Below are positions 37,833 through 48,319 of a DNA stretch of 64,000 bases, piece by piece. Location: positions 2,480,001 to 2,544,000 of the forward strand of contig JALGAS010000007.1 in NCBI GenBank assembly GCA_023078685.1, written 5' to 3'. A program made the position numbers and the translations under genes. Numbering within the stretch: position 1 is the first letter of the stretch; each line of letters begins with the position of its first letter. The notes below the pieces were generated by a model. It made no database searches. It saw only the letters and a list, made by a program, of their open reading frames with translations, and had not been told where the DNA came from. The stretch is from Neopestalotiopsis rosae (taxonomy: Eukaryota > Ascomycota > Sordariomycetes > Amphisphaeriales > Sporocadaceae).

Positions 37833-39445
37833 ATGGCCGAAGAAACAAAGGCAGATCTCGGGACCACGACCGTCTCGGGCCCAGAGACACATCATGGATC
37901 CACCGAGCCCATTCAGCGCCCGGGAGGATGGATGTACAAAGGCTTCAAGGTCGGTAAGCGCGAGCTCTGGTACGCCTCGCCCAAGGTCCAGCTCTTCATG
38001 GTCGCCATGGTGTGCTTCTTGTGCCCGGGAATGTACAATGCCCTGACCGGTCTGGGTGGTGCCGGTCTCAAGGACACCACGGCCCAGACCAATGCCTCGG
38101 TCGCCCTTTACTCCGTCTTTGCCGTCATTGGTTTCTTCTCTGGTACCTTTGCCAACAGATTGGGTCTCCGCGTGACCCTCGCCCTCGGTGGTCTGGGATA
38201 CTCTGTCTACGCTGGAAGTATCCTCTGCTACAAGCACACGGAAAACATGGGATACGTCATCTTTGCTGGTAGTTTCTTGGGTTTCTGCGCCAGTCTTCTC
38301 TGGTGCGGACAGGGCGCCATCATGATGGCCTATCCTCCCGAGCACGCAAAGGGTCGCTACATTAGTTGGTTCTGGATCATCTTCAACCTCGGAGCCGTCA
38401 TTGGCGCTCTGATCCCGCTCGGCCAGAACATCAACAACACTGGCGGCGACGCCACCGACGGCACCTTTTACGGCTTCATCGTTCTCATGCTGGTCGGCGC
38501 CGTGCTCGCCCTCTTCCTCTGCGACGCCGACAAGGTGCAGCGCGAGGACGGCTCCCACGTTGTCGTCATGAAGAGCCCCTCGTGGTCTTCCGAGTTCATT
38601 GGCCTGTGGGAGACCATTACGACCGACCCCTGGATCGTCCTGTTGTTCCCCATGTTCTTTGCCTCCAACATTTTCTACACCTACCAGCAAAACGGCATCA
38701 ACGGCGCCCACTTCAACGCCCGTGGTGCCTCGCTCAACAACCTGCTCTACTGGCTGGCACAGATCTTTGGCGCCGTCATCTTTGGCTACGCCCTCGACTA
38801 CCCCAAGCTCAGCCGCTCCGTCAAGGCCAAGGCCTCTCTGGTCGCCCTGTTCGCCCTCACCTTTATCATCTGGGGCGGCGGCTGGGCCTGGCAGAAGCAG
38901 CAGGTCAGCCGCGAGGTCTCGAGCACCAAGGAGTACCAGGACAACAACCTGCTCGACTGGGAGAACGGCGGCGGCAAGGGCTTTGTCGCGCCCATGTTCC
39001 TGTACATGTTTTACGGATTCTACGACGCCGCCTGGCAGACGTGCATCTACTGGTACATGGGCGCCCTGTCCAACTCGGGCCGCCGTCTTTCCAACCTGGC
39101 TGGTTTCTACAAGGGCATCCAGAGTGCCGGCGCCGCCGTCTTTTGGCGTCTGGATAACCTGAAGGTCGAGTACAACACCCTCTTTGGTGCTACAGTAAGT
39201 TATTCTTCTCCCCGATCTGTGAAAATTTTCAAAATGCCAAATAGAATGCTAATTCTGCTCTTCTTCTCTAGTGGGGTGTTTGTGCCGCTTCTCTCCTGAT
39301 TGCAGGCCCCATTGTCTTTATCCGAATCACCGACACGGTCGCCCTCGAGGAGGATCTCAAGTTCAGCGACGAGACCATTGAGGAGGTTGCACCCACGGCT
39401 GTCCTGGATGAGGCCGGACACGACCTCAAGAAGCCCACTGTTTAA
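37833..39445 (+). CDS. UNC-93-like / major-facilitator membrane transporter
   Basis: Exons are 37833-39194 and 39272-39445, phase 0, with a 77-nt GTAAGT...TAG intron; the product is 511 aa. A polar N-terminus of about 45 residues is followed by about 11-12 hydrophobic segments, beginning VQLFMVAMVCFLCPGMYNAL. The segment has the shape of fungal UNC-93/DUF895 proteins, with a Gly-rich GMYNALTGLGGAG loop near the first helix and WGGGWAW in the second half. The acidic C-terminal tail (residues after about 470) is cytosolic by this model. Fungal members are uncharacterised; animal UNC-93 regulates potassium channels and UNC93B1 traffics receptors, so a transport role is only inferred. GC3 is high, so it is probably well expressed. 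It converges tail-to-tail with ACH1 760 bp away, which carries no functional message by itself. Confidence 0.9.
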
Positions 39446-40207
39446 GCGCAAAGTGCATTGTGCATTTTATCATGCTTAGATGTGGGGTGGGTAGTGGCAA
39501 AGGCTTGCGAGCCCGGAAGAAGATAAATCGTTTGTTTTTAGGAAAGAGATAATAAGACTGGGCCATGACGCATCTTTTTCCCCGTTGTCAAATACAACGA
39601 GGATCTGGACGAGTGCGCGGAAACGGCTCCAGTAAGGATTCATGAGGATGGGAGTGTCTTTTGACTACGGATGGAAAGACACATCTGGATCTATAGGAAG
39701 ATGGGGGAAAGTGTTCGTTCCTTGCAATTAGTTGATACCTCTTGCGTTTTTTAATGAGACAACGTTGAGCATTGATCTGGTGGCTACTCTCTCATTCACT
39801 CTGTTTTGTGATATTTGATAAGCAACTGTCAGGTTGCCAGTATGGTTCACGACGCTCACAAATGATCGAACATCGCAGAGAACCTCTCAGGATGGCATTT
39901 CATAGTCAAGAAAAAGTATCTTAGATGGTCAGACCTATTGTGAGATACAGTGTAGATCCTGCCTAGTTCAGTAGGCTTTATATACAACCCCCATCTATTG
40001 AGGATGACTCTTCCCATGTCTTCGTCTCCGCCAGTGTATATGCATCAAGTGAACAAAATAAAATGAAAAAGAGCGCCTGATCGCCAAACTTGGTATATGC
40101 AAGACCATGTGTCCTTCCTCGCCGTGGAGGCTTCTTCTCCATCTTTCTGGAGGTAATATTTTCTCTCTTTCGTTCTCAAATTTGGAGAAACAACTATAAT
40201 GAGTTCT
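39446..40207. other. convergent intergenic, 3' ends of transporter and ACH1
   Basis: This 762-bp stretch lies between two converging stop codons. AT-rich segments near 39720-39800 and 40040-40200 probably carry both polyadenylation regions. No gene is seen. Confidence 0.55.
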
Positions 40208-42092
40208 TTACCAGCTCTTGACCTTCTTCATGCTGCCCTCCTCCTGGAGAGCCTTGTGGAGGTCAAAGCTGTTGAAGAGCAGGTGCGGCTCGTGGCCCCA
40301 GCCCTTGCGCAGGCACTCAAACTCGGCCTTGTCGAGGTAGCCCTCGAGGATGGGCTTGTAGTCAGCGTGGGCGCACTTGTCGATGATGACGCGGGCGCGC
40401 TCCTTGGGGGACAGACCGCGGACGTCGGCAAGGCCGGTCTCGGTTACGACCACGTCGAGGTCGTGCTCGGTCTGGTCGACGTGCGTGCACATGGGCACGA
40501 TGCAGCTGACGCCGTGGGGGTCCGTCTTGGAGGGCCGGGTCGAGGGCGTGTGCATGATGGAGTACTTTGATGAGCGCAGGAAATCGGCCGAGCCGCCCAG
40601 GCCGTTAAGCATGCGGCTGCCCATAACGCAAGTCGAGTTGGCGTGGGCGTAAATGTCAACCTCGACGGGGGTGTTCATGCCAATGACGCCCAGGCGGCGG
40701 ATGATCTCGGGCGAGTTGCTGACCTGCTGCGAGCGGAGCAGGAGCTTGTTATGGTACGCCTCCCAGTTGTCGTAGAAGCGCTTGAAGCCCTCGGGGGAGA
40801 AGCGGATCGACGTGGCCGTGGCGAACTCGAGGCGGCCCGAGTCAAAGAGGTCCAAGAAGGTGTCCTGGATGACCTCGGTCCAGACCTTGAGGTTCCAAAA
40901 GTTGGACTCGGCCAGCCCGCCAATGACGGCGTTGGCAATGTTGCCAATGCCCGACTGGATGGGGAGAAGCGACTTGGGCATGCGGCCGTGCTTGACCTCG
41001 TGCTCAAAGAACTCGATGAGGTGCGTGGCAATGGCTGCCGAGGTGGCGTCTGCCGGCGCATTGGGCAGCGTCTTGTCCTGGTAGTCGGACTCGACGATGC
41101 CGACCACCTTTTCCGGGTCAATGGGCATGGATGTGCTGCCGATTCTGTCCTCAACCCTCGTGATCAAGTACGGCTTGCGGTGAGGGGGCAGATCTGTCAG
41201 AGTAATGTCGTGAAGTCCATCGAAACTCGGCAACGAAGTATTGACCTCAATGATGATCTGGTCCGTGTGTTAGCAAAAGAGGTATACGGCATATCTCAAA
41301 CTCGGTCGTTTTTACCTTGTCGGCCATTTGAATGAGCTCGGGAGTAGCACCGACACTGGCGCCAAGTACAATGCTTCCATCCTCCTTGATGTCTGTAGCC
41401 TCTACAACCACAACATCCAGGTTCTTGTTGGGGCGATCCTTGGTGTACCAGCCCTGGAAATCGAATTAGTCGATGAACATACAAATGATTGACTCCTCTT
41501 CTTCTCTCCAATCTTAGACGGCCACTTACATAAACCAGGTCAACCGGGAACATGGACAGATGCTTGTCGAAAAAGTTGATCTTGCCCTCGTTGATACCTT
41601 TGGCGATGGACTTGCCGACCTGGTGCGGGCTGCGACGGTTGATCATGTCCAGACCCGCCCAGCGGTTCTCCGTCTCGCCTCCCGACGAGGCTCCCACAAA
41701 GAGCGAGTATCTGAGCTGGCCTTGGAGGTTGTTCTTTTCGACATGGTCTGCCAGAAACGTGGGCACTTTCCTGTGAGAATCGGTGGTCTTAGCATAAAAG
41801 GGAACAAGAAGAAGCTTTTCAAATATGGAACTAGGGCGCGCGTGTTCTTTCTTCCTTCCTCTGATCTTTTTGGGAGAATCTAGAAATCGTCTGGGCGGGC
41901 AAAAACGTACTTTGGGTATCCAACACCAGTGAATCCGGACCAGCCGATGTAGGCGCCATTGGGAAAATGCTCCAAGAGATCTTCGGGTTTGCACAGCTTG
42001 TTCAGCATGGACGGGCGCTTGATGCGCTCCCTCAGAAGAGCCGACACTGCTGGAGCAGCGACGCTCCGCAGTCGGGCGGCTGTGGGATACAT
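40208..42092 (-). CDS. ACH1: acetyl-CoA hydrolase / acyl-CoA:carboxylate CoA-transferase, mitochondrial
   Basis: Four exons (42092-41911, 41770-41530, 41453-41316, 41257-40208) join cleanly to 536 aa, close to the 525-526 aa of the yeast and Neurospora proteins. All three introns have GTACGT/GTAAGT/GTAAAA donors and CAG acceptors. The N-terminus is Arg/Ala-rich without acids for its first 20 residues, a mitochondrial presequence. [15 protein letters not shown] and [20 protein letters not shown] are family blocks; Glu315 in WTEVIQD is the likely CoA-thioester-forming Glu. C-terminal landmarks are [19 protein letters not shown] and the HxPHLLF-like block. Family enzymes move CoA between acetyl-, propionyl- and succinyl-CoA and free acids, which matters for acetate use and propionate detoxification (Neurospora acu-8, yeast ACH1). 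Antisense frames of 100-230 codons over this gene are GC3 artefacts. Confidence 0.96.
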
Positions 42093-43885
42093 TGTGTGTA
42101 TCTTTTTTTTTGTTGAGGTCGTCGAGATCCTGCAAACCACGCTAGGATTGGTGGTACCTTTTCTTGCTAACTGGGGGAGCAAGAAGAAAAAAGGTTGAGG
42201 TTGTTCACGAGCTATGCTATCGACGGCGCCCGCTAAACAATTAGAGGTATTAGAGGAGAGGAGAGGTTCCGGGCGAGAAACGCAATCAAGAGCAAAATTG
42301 TGAATAGAAAGAAGAAAGAAAAGGAGAGAAAGAAGTCAAGAGTCCGCAGACCGGAGCAGTAGAAGTTTAGAAAGTTAATTCGAAAGATCAAAGTGGTTCG
42401 AGACGAGGGCCCACTCGCATGATGACGATTAGCTAAGGGCCGAATTCGATGCTGTCTGGTGAACCACTCACTAAACAGTCGCCAGTGGTACCTTACTTAC
42501 CACACTTTTCTGCAGCACGGGTAGGTAGGTACGTACAAGTAGCAGAACGCGCGAAGGCCGAGGTTGTCGCGAGCTGGATCAATGGAGAATAGATACGTAT
42601 TCTCTCTTTCTCTCTTGGCGGGCTACAGGATTATTCAATGTTTTCAATCGCTTGCTTCTCACCTATGAGCTCTTTTATACATTGTGTGCATATGTTGTTT
42701 CTTCTCTAATGTCTATTGTCTTGAATCATCGGCTCTTCTTTTTGCTCCGCCTTTTCTTCAGCACTTCGTCTCTCACTTTTTTTCGACAACCCATGATTGC
42801 GGGATGACGTTGTTTGTGCCTTTTGGGGCTGTCGGTGGACAAGGGTGAGCTCCAGCTAGCTGGTAGCCAGGTAGCTGTGCTGTGCTGTATATTTTTCCCA
42901 GGGCTTCTAGAGCACCACACCATGGACAAACGGGTTTCGCTTCTAACCGCTGGGAGACTCCCCCCAACCTAGCAATAGGGAAGGGGCGCGGCCAGGGGTG
43001 GTGGTTTGGGGGGTCCTCTCAGATTTTATGGATCCCTCCCACTATATTAGCTCTGCATAGCTTCGCTCGGCCCGAGCAAAAGGGCTACAGAGGGCTGTCC
43101 TCCGTTCGTCCGGCCTGGGACTGATGGAACACTATACATATCTGCATATACTTGCACTTTGCTATAAACCAATTGGAATGGTTGAATATGTAGTATAACT
43201 CGCACTTTGTCTGAGGGCATACACGTGACCATTACTCTTCTTTCAAGTCCAGTCATGTTGGACCCCGCAAGGAATCAACACGGCTAGCATTCAATTTACC
43301 TACTTGAAAGAAAGCAGCCAGCACTGCAGGGCTTCAGGATGAAGCTTGGATAATGACTGCGCTTCTTGTGTAATGATATTAAGGACGCGCTTGTAAGTGT
43401 CCTATGGCTGTATAATTTAGTCGCCTTGAGACTCGACCACCAGGTTCCCTTTTCATACTGGATGAATCAAGTCAGTCATTGTGATTCAAACGGGATCAAT
43501 TGTCCTACATGATCCTCGCTGTCTAAATAAGATAGCAAATACCATATGACACCGGAGAACTGATCCCTGTAGGACAAGGATAGGATCAGAGATCAAGCTT
43601 AATGATGGGTATAAAGCTTCCAGAAGGGAGGCCCCTGGTGAAGAGAGAGGGGCTTTCCACCAGGTCAAGCAGCACCGCGACTAGAGGCTAGGACATCATG
43701 AATTCACTAATTAAAGCATTTCATTCATGGAAAGACAAATCTACATGCGAATACGTTATCTACCTCACGTCGTTGTGACTTATGAAAGCATTACACGATT
43801 CATATTTTACATAAAATTCTCCGCTCATCCGGAGTGGCCAGTATGTTTACATGTACAAAGCATAACCACCATGATCGACATCTCT
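42093..43885. other. intergenic upstream of ACH1
   Basis: This 1.8-kb stretch carries the ACH1 promoter and leader (purine-rich, about 42180-42360, on the plus strand) and the 3' region of the next minus-strand gene. Short GGTAGGTAGGTACG repeats occur near 42520. No coding frame is convincing. Confidence 0.5.
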
Positions 43886-45809
43886 TTAGTTAGCCTCCTT
43901 CCTAAACAAATCCCTCCACATTTCCTTGAATCCATAATTGGGCGTCTTGGAATCATAAATCTTGCTCCGGTGCGTCTCGCCGTTGAACCGGTCCAAGATG
44001 CTGCCCGGCTCGTGTCCCACGCTCTCGACCGCTGGCTTAAACGGCCGCGTCGCCCGGTCCTTGATGGCCGCGGCCAGCTGCGGCGCCACGTCGGCGTAGC
44101 AGGCGTTGAGCTCCCGCTCCAGCGAAAAGTACGGCTTCTTGGCCAGCGCCGGCGCCATGAGGTTGTAGGACCGCGTCAGCGTGTTGAGGTTCTCTATTGA
44201 TAGGTTCATGTAGGTTTGCTCGGTCCGCAGCCAGGCTGGATCGCGGAAGGGGGCCGGGAGCGGCGTCTTGTCTATTATGGTGGTGGTCTCTGGTTCTTTT
44301 GCTGTCGTGGTTGCGTCAGTCGTCGTGTTATCATTGTGAGTGGTGGCGGCCAAGTCATCAGCGGCGGCAGCGGCAGCAATAGCAGAAGCTACCGCCACTT
44401 CGGCAGTACCGTCCTTGTCCGCAAGCTCGGCAGCCATCTCCGTCGCAAGCTGCTCACGCAGCTTTGCCATGACGGGATCATCCGTTGTATTGGTCGGCAC
44501 AGCAATCTGCTCGACATCGCGCCGGCGAGGGTTATTCACCTGCTCAGCCTCAGCATACCTCTGCGCCGTGGCCATTTGCGATTGCAGCGATCCACCTCTG
44601 CTTGCAATGGTCCGCGCCGCGTGGCGCTTCCAGTCGTTGCGCAGGCGCGTCCGGAACGTATGTGCCGTTTTGACGAGCTCTTGCTGCTTTTCTATCCACG
44701 GCGGCACCACTGCAGGATTTTCCAAGTCAGCAAGAAATATACCCAGACAAACAATGGCAAGCCGAGACAGCGAGGGATCATCATTATAGGAATGTACCAG
44801 GAAACCACTTACTGTCTTGCCGCTTAATCATCTTGTTCATGATGTACTCCGTAGTGTCAATAAACGGATTGTCCGAACGCGTATCACGTTCTACCCCCTT
44901 GCCGCGCGGTATATTCTTGAACTGGCCGCGCGCAATGGCATCCTCGATTCGCTCATTGGCCAGCGAGGCCAGACCCGTAATGGTATTGGGCATCGCCCTG
45001 GCCGCGGGCCGGAACCGCTCGCGAAACTCTTTGCGCATAGCTTCTCTCTCTTTCTCGTTAAGCCCGTTCTGCTGTTGTTGCTGCTGCTGCTGCTCACCCT
45101 CCCGGCCGAGTCCCATGCCCGTGTACGCCGCAGCTCTCTCGCGGGCCCCAGCAGCCCGCTGGCCCGATGTTCGATTATCGCGCGGCGCGAGGCGCATGTC
45201 GACGGGCTGGAGGTCGGGCAGGCGAGGTTTCCCGCGCAGGCCGGGCGCCAGCGGCTTGCGCGCGTCGTCGAGCATGCGCAGCACGGCGTCGCCGGTGCTC
45301 TCCTGGCCGGTCCAGGGCTCGCTCGAGACCAGGTGGGCAGTGGCGCGGCCGGCCTGGGACGCGGGCAACTCGGCCTCGGCAAAGGCGGCCGCGTGGTCGG
45401 AGCGGAACTTGGCGTCCTGCACCTTGGCGAACAGCCGTTCCTTGAGCTCCTCGGAGAAGCCTGCGTCCTCGACTGCTCGCCGACCTGCGCGGCCGCCCGT
45501 CAGCAGGACCTCCTCTGTGGCTTCTTCGAGGCGCCGGGTCAAGGGCCCAGGTTCTGGCTTCTTCGCGGAGGATGGGACATTGGACGGGGCGCTGCTGTCG
45601 CTCGAGGAGTCTTGTTCCTTTTCGAATGTAGCATCTGGCGTGTTGCTGTTGGACGACGACGAGAACAGCACGAGTCCGCCATTTGGTCGTTTACGCTGGG
45701 TCGTTGCGGATAAAGCCGCCGCCGCGTCTCGGCGCAGTAGGGCGGTCGTACATGTCGAGCAGAAGAAATGTGCGGATTTCGCTATTCCTGCCATCCTTTG
45801 TGTTTTCAT
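43886..45809 (-). CDS. DnaJC28-conserved-domain (DUF1992) protein, probably mitochondrial
   Basis: Exons are 45809-44813 and 44709-43886, joined across a 103-nt intron (GTAAGT, GCTGAC branch, TGCAG); the product is 606 aa. The DnaJC28 conserved domain is split by the intron. It contains NERIEDAIARGQFKNIPRGKG and DNPFIDTTEYIMNKMIKRQD followed by MVPPWIEKQQEL, matching the family pattern of an ARGxFxNLPGKGKP-like loop and a xPPWxE motif. No J domain is present, as in other fungal members. The first 60 residues are basic with few acids, so mitochondrial targeting is likely. A polyglutamine run (eight Gln) precedes the domain, encoded by a CTG/CAG tract near 45070-45093. The second half is Ala/Thr-rich and ends in a conserved-looking YGFKEMWRDLFRKEAN. 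The function of the family is poorly known. ATG 45809 is the first ATG in frame; 45794 is an alternative. Confidence 0.88.
45070..45093. repeat. CTG/CAG trinucleotide tract in coding sequence
   Basis: The tract encodes a run of eight Gln on the minus strand within the DnaJC28-like gene, mostly as CAG with two CAA codons. Confidence 0.85.
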
Positions 45810-46733
45810 GTAATTTCCATAATGATCCGTGGCATCATTTCCCAACGCTGGGCAGTCATCAATTGTCGTGGTGCTGGTAGGAAAAAAGGGCCAGACGAAC
45901 AGTGTGGCAAGGTGGACTGGAAGCGGGTTCGGACTTAAGCAATCAATGACCGCATGGATCTCTTGTTTTGGACAGGGAGCTCTCGTCTAGAGCTATACAG
46001 TTGCTGGCCTGTGATTGGCTACTGAGACTCACCATAGGAGAACACGGCAAATGCAAAACCTCCAGGTATAAAGAGAGGCTACAGCAATTCAATATTATAT
46101 TTTACAACGCAAGAGGATGCAAGCACGGGTATATCTAATGAATCAAAGAATAGAATTAATCTGGCTTAGTCCACAAGATGATCATGTTTTGATTAGCGAC
46201 AAGACACTCTTACAGGCACAGGCATGATTTACAATTCTTAACGACGTACAGCAGATTCTATATTTCACAAGCAATAGATTGTTATAAGTATTTTTTTGAA
46301 TGGTATAAGTAACAAAGGGGTATTTTAAAGCTATATAAGTATAGTCGCCATATACATCATGATAAAGAAGTATCTATAAGCTGTGCCAGTTCTCTGGGAA
46401 TATCTGGCTCCTAAACGCCGGCTAATGCATTTTGGGAACTGTTTGTCCCTGTCATGAATAGGCACAAGTCCCTGGTAAGGGAGATTCTAGTGCTAAATCC
46501 AGCATGATCTCGTCATTTTCATCAGAATAAATGACGAGATGCTCATGCGGATACGGTGGGTATGTGAATGATCTCGTTCAAAGTCAACACAGTCGACCTC
46601 AGAAGTACGGCCGTCTAGGCTCGACACGGAGATCTGAGCGCTGAGTGAATTGCTTCAGCTAGATCCAGCCGCTGAATGCCAGTGCTCAAAGGTTGAAGAA
46701 GTTTTCCAGTTTCGAATCTGATCCTCGAGTATT
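45810..46733. other. intergenic, promoter of DnaJC28-like gene
   Basis: This 0.9-kb stretch holds the promoter of the upstream minus-strand gene and the 3' end of the SGNH-like gene. An AT-rich segment lies at about 46080-46390. No gene is seen. Confidence 0.5.
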
Positions 46734-48319
46734 TCAACTGTGGAATTCCCTGGGAGTCAACTCCGTCTCTTGCGACTTCTTCAACCAGTTTACACCCTTG
46801 GCAACATGCATTCTGAATCGGTTTGCTGCGTTTTTGCCAATCTCGCCAATTGCGCGCTGGCCAAGAGTAAATTCGGTCCAAAACAAGTGTTCATTCGGCA
46901 ACGAGCAGATACCGCTGGGGGTTTGGCCGCCTGCTAGGGTCTTTTCCTTGGTGATTGAAGTCGTGTTGGCCTTCATGTTCATGGGCATGCAAGGCTCCCA
47001 GACCTCGAGGAAGCCGTCTTCGATGGGCTTGGAGCCGAGTCCATTGTGGTCTACAAGCTCAGAGTCGTGGAGCTGACGGTCGACGATCAACTCCTTGATA
47101 AACTTGGGCGTGTCTTGCGTGATGGCTTCTCGGCGAGCATTCGGAACGTAAACTGTACGACCAGAAGCATCGTTCCTCTTGACGAGAGCGGTCTCCTGTG
47201 TGGTCTCATTGACAACCGGGTCCGGAATCGCAATCCAAGAATCAATCCAATCGTTGATCATATTCTCCCACTCTTGGGTAAGATAAGCTGCGTTGCCCAT
47301 CTCCTTGGCCTTGTTGTGAGGGTGAGGCGGTGTTGGTCGGGCAGTCTCCCAACCAGGTGTCAGTGAAATGTCGAACAATGAAGGGATAAAGATGCGGAAA
47401 GGTTCGGCTGGCACGTCCAACAGAACTGGCTGATCTGTTGCGCTCTCTGGCGCGGTGATGTTTGCCATGGTGTAGTAGTCAGAGTAGGCAATCGAGGTGT
47501 CATCCTTGGCTTGATTGTACAATCTCTCGATTTGCAAGAACAGCTGCTCTGCCTGCCTCTCCAATAGCTCCTTTGCAATCTCGCGAGGCATGGTCGCGAG
47601 CTTCCAGACCTCCCAGTATCCGTAGTTGAAGACCCATAGAGTCTCGCGAGGAGGATTGCGGGGTGGAGGTGTTCCAAGGAAAGTGTTGATTTGCTGTTCC
47701 AGATCGGGCAGATGCGTGGGCACAGGATACTGTTCGGGCATCCAAGTGTAATCGTAGCCGGAACCTTGGGTAACATTTGGCCATGAAGTGATCACGTCGA
47801 GTGTCTGTCCATAGACATCGTTGGAGATGATCGACCCTCCGAAAGCGTCGGTTTGAGGGGTGTAAGACAGATGGGCATTGCAGTGATCGAGCTGTAGACG
47901 TTGTTAGTTTACCCAAGCGCCAAAGACAAATAATCTTGTTTCCTTACCTGCTCGCAGAGGACATCAGTCCATGACTTGTCCGCAGAACCAGTCTCTTCCT
48001 GTCTCTTGTTTGGTGTCGTGATGTCACCTCCGCCAAAAACTACTACCCTTATGCCACCACCAACACTGCCGTCGTCGTATGAAGACGTTGGCCTCCACTT
48101 GAGGATTTTTGTATAACCCGAACCGAACGCAACGTCGGTGAATCGCGTGGGGAGTAATTTCGTCAGTGCAATGAGGATCACCACGCATATCGCAATTTGA
48201 GGCAACAACCGTGGGCCTCCGCGCATGGCCTTGGCGGAGAAGAAGGCAAACAATGTCTTCAGACCGAGTCCTTCAATGAGACCATCAGGTCTATAATTTT
48301 GAATGTGTTTTGCCAACAT
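46734..48319 (-). CDS. membrane-anchored SGNH/GDSL-hydrolase-like protein with altered catalytic motifs
   Basis: Exons are 48319-47948 and 47891-46734, phase 0, with a 56-nt intron bearing CTAAC; the product is 509 aa. A single hydrophobic segment (about residues 40-56, IAICVVILIALTKLL) after a short basic N-terminus suggests a type II membrane protein with a lumenal or outer catalytic-like domain. RVVVFGGGDI (about 91-100) sits where block I (GDSL) of SGNH hydrolases would be. SWTDVLCEQ follows, as in fungal relatives. The C-terminal CSLPNEHLFWTEFTLGQRAIGEIG (about 453-476) aligns by eye with block V (LFWDxxHPT), but the Asp and His positions carry Thr. LWVFNYGYWEVW may correspond to the middle block. 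The resemblance is by eye; if right, the protein is probably catalytically dead or uses other residues. Several N-x-T sites fit a secretory location. Confidence 0.8.

Noticed and set aside
37827..38711. Minus-strand 294-codon frame
   Set aside because: It is antisense to the UNC-93-like gene, has an odd Gly/Asp/His-rich composition and no domain.
40643..41335. Plus-strand 230-codon frame
   Set aside because: It is antisense to ACH1, which has strong family motifs.
44817..45813. Plus-strand open frames of 298 and 326 codons
   Set aside because: They are antisense to the DnaJC28-like gene and arise from its GC-rich third positions; the translations are Arg/Ala/Ser low complexity.
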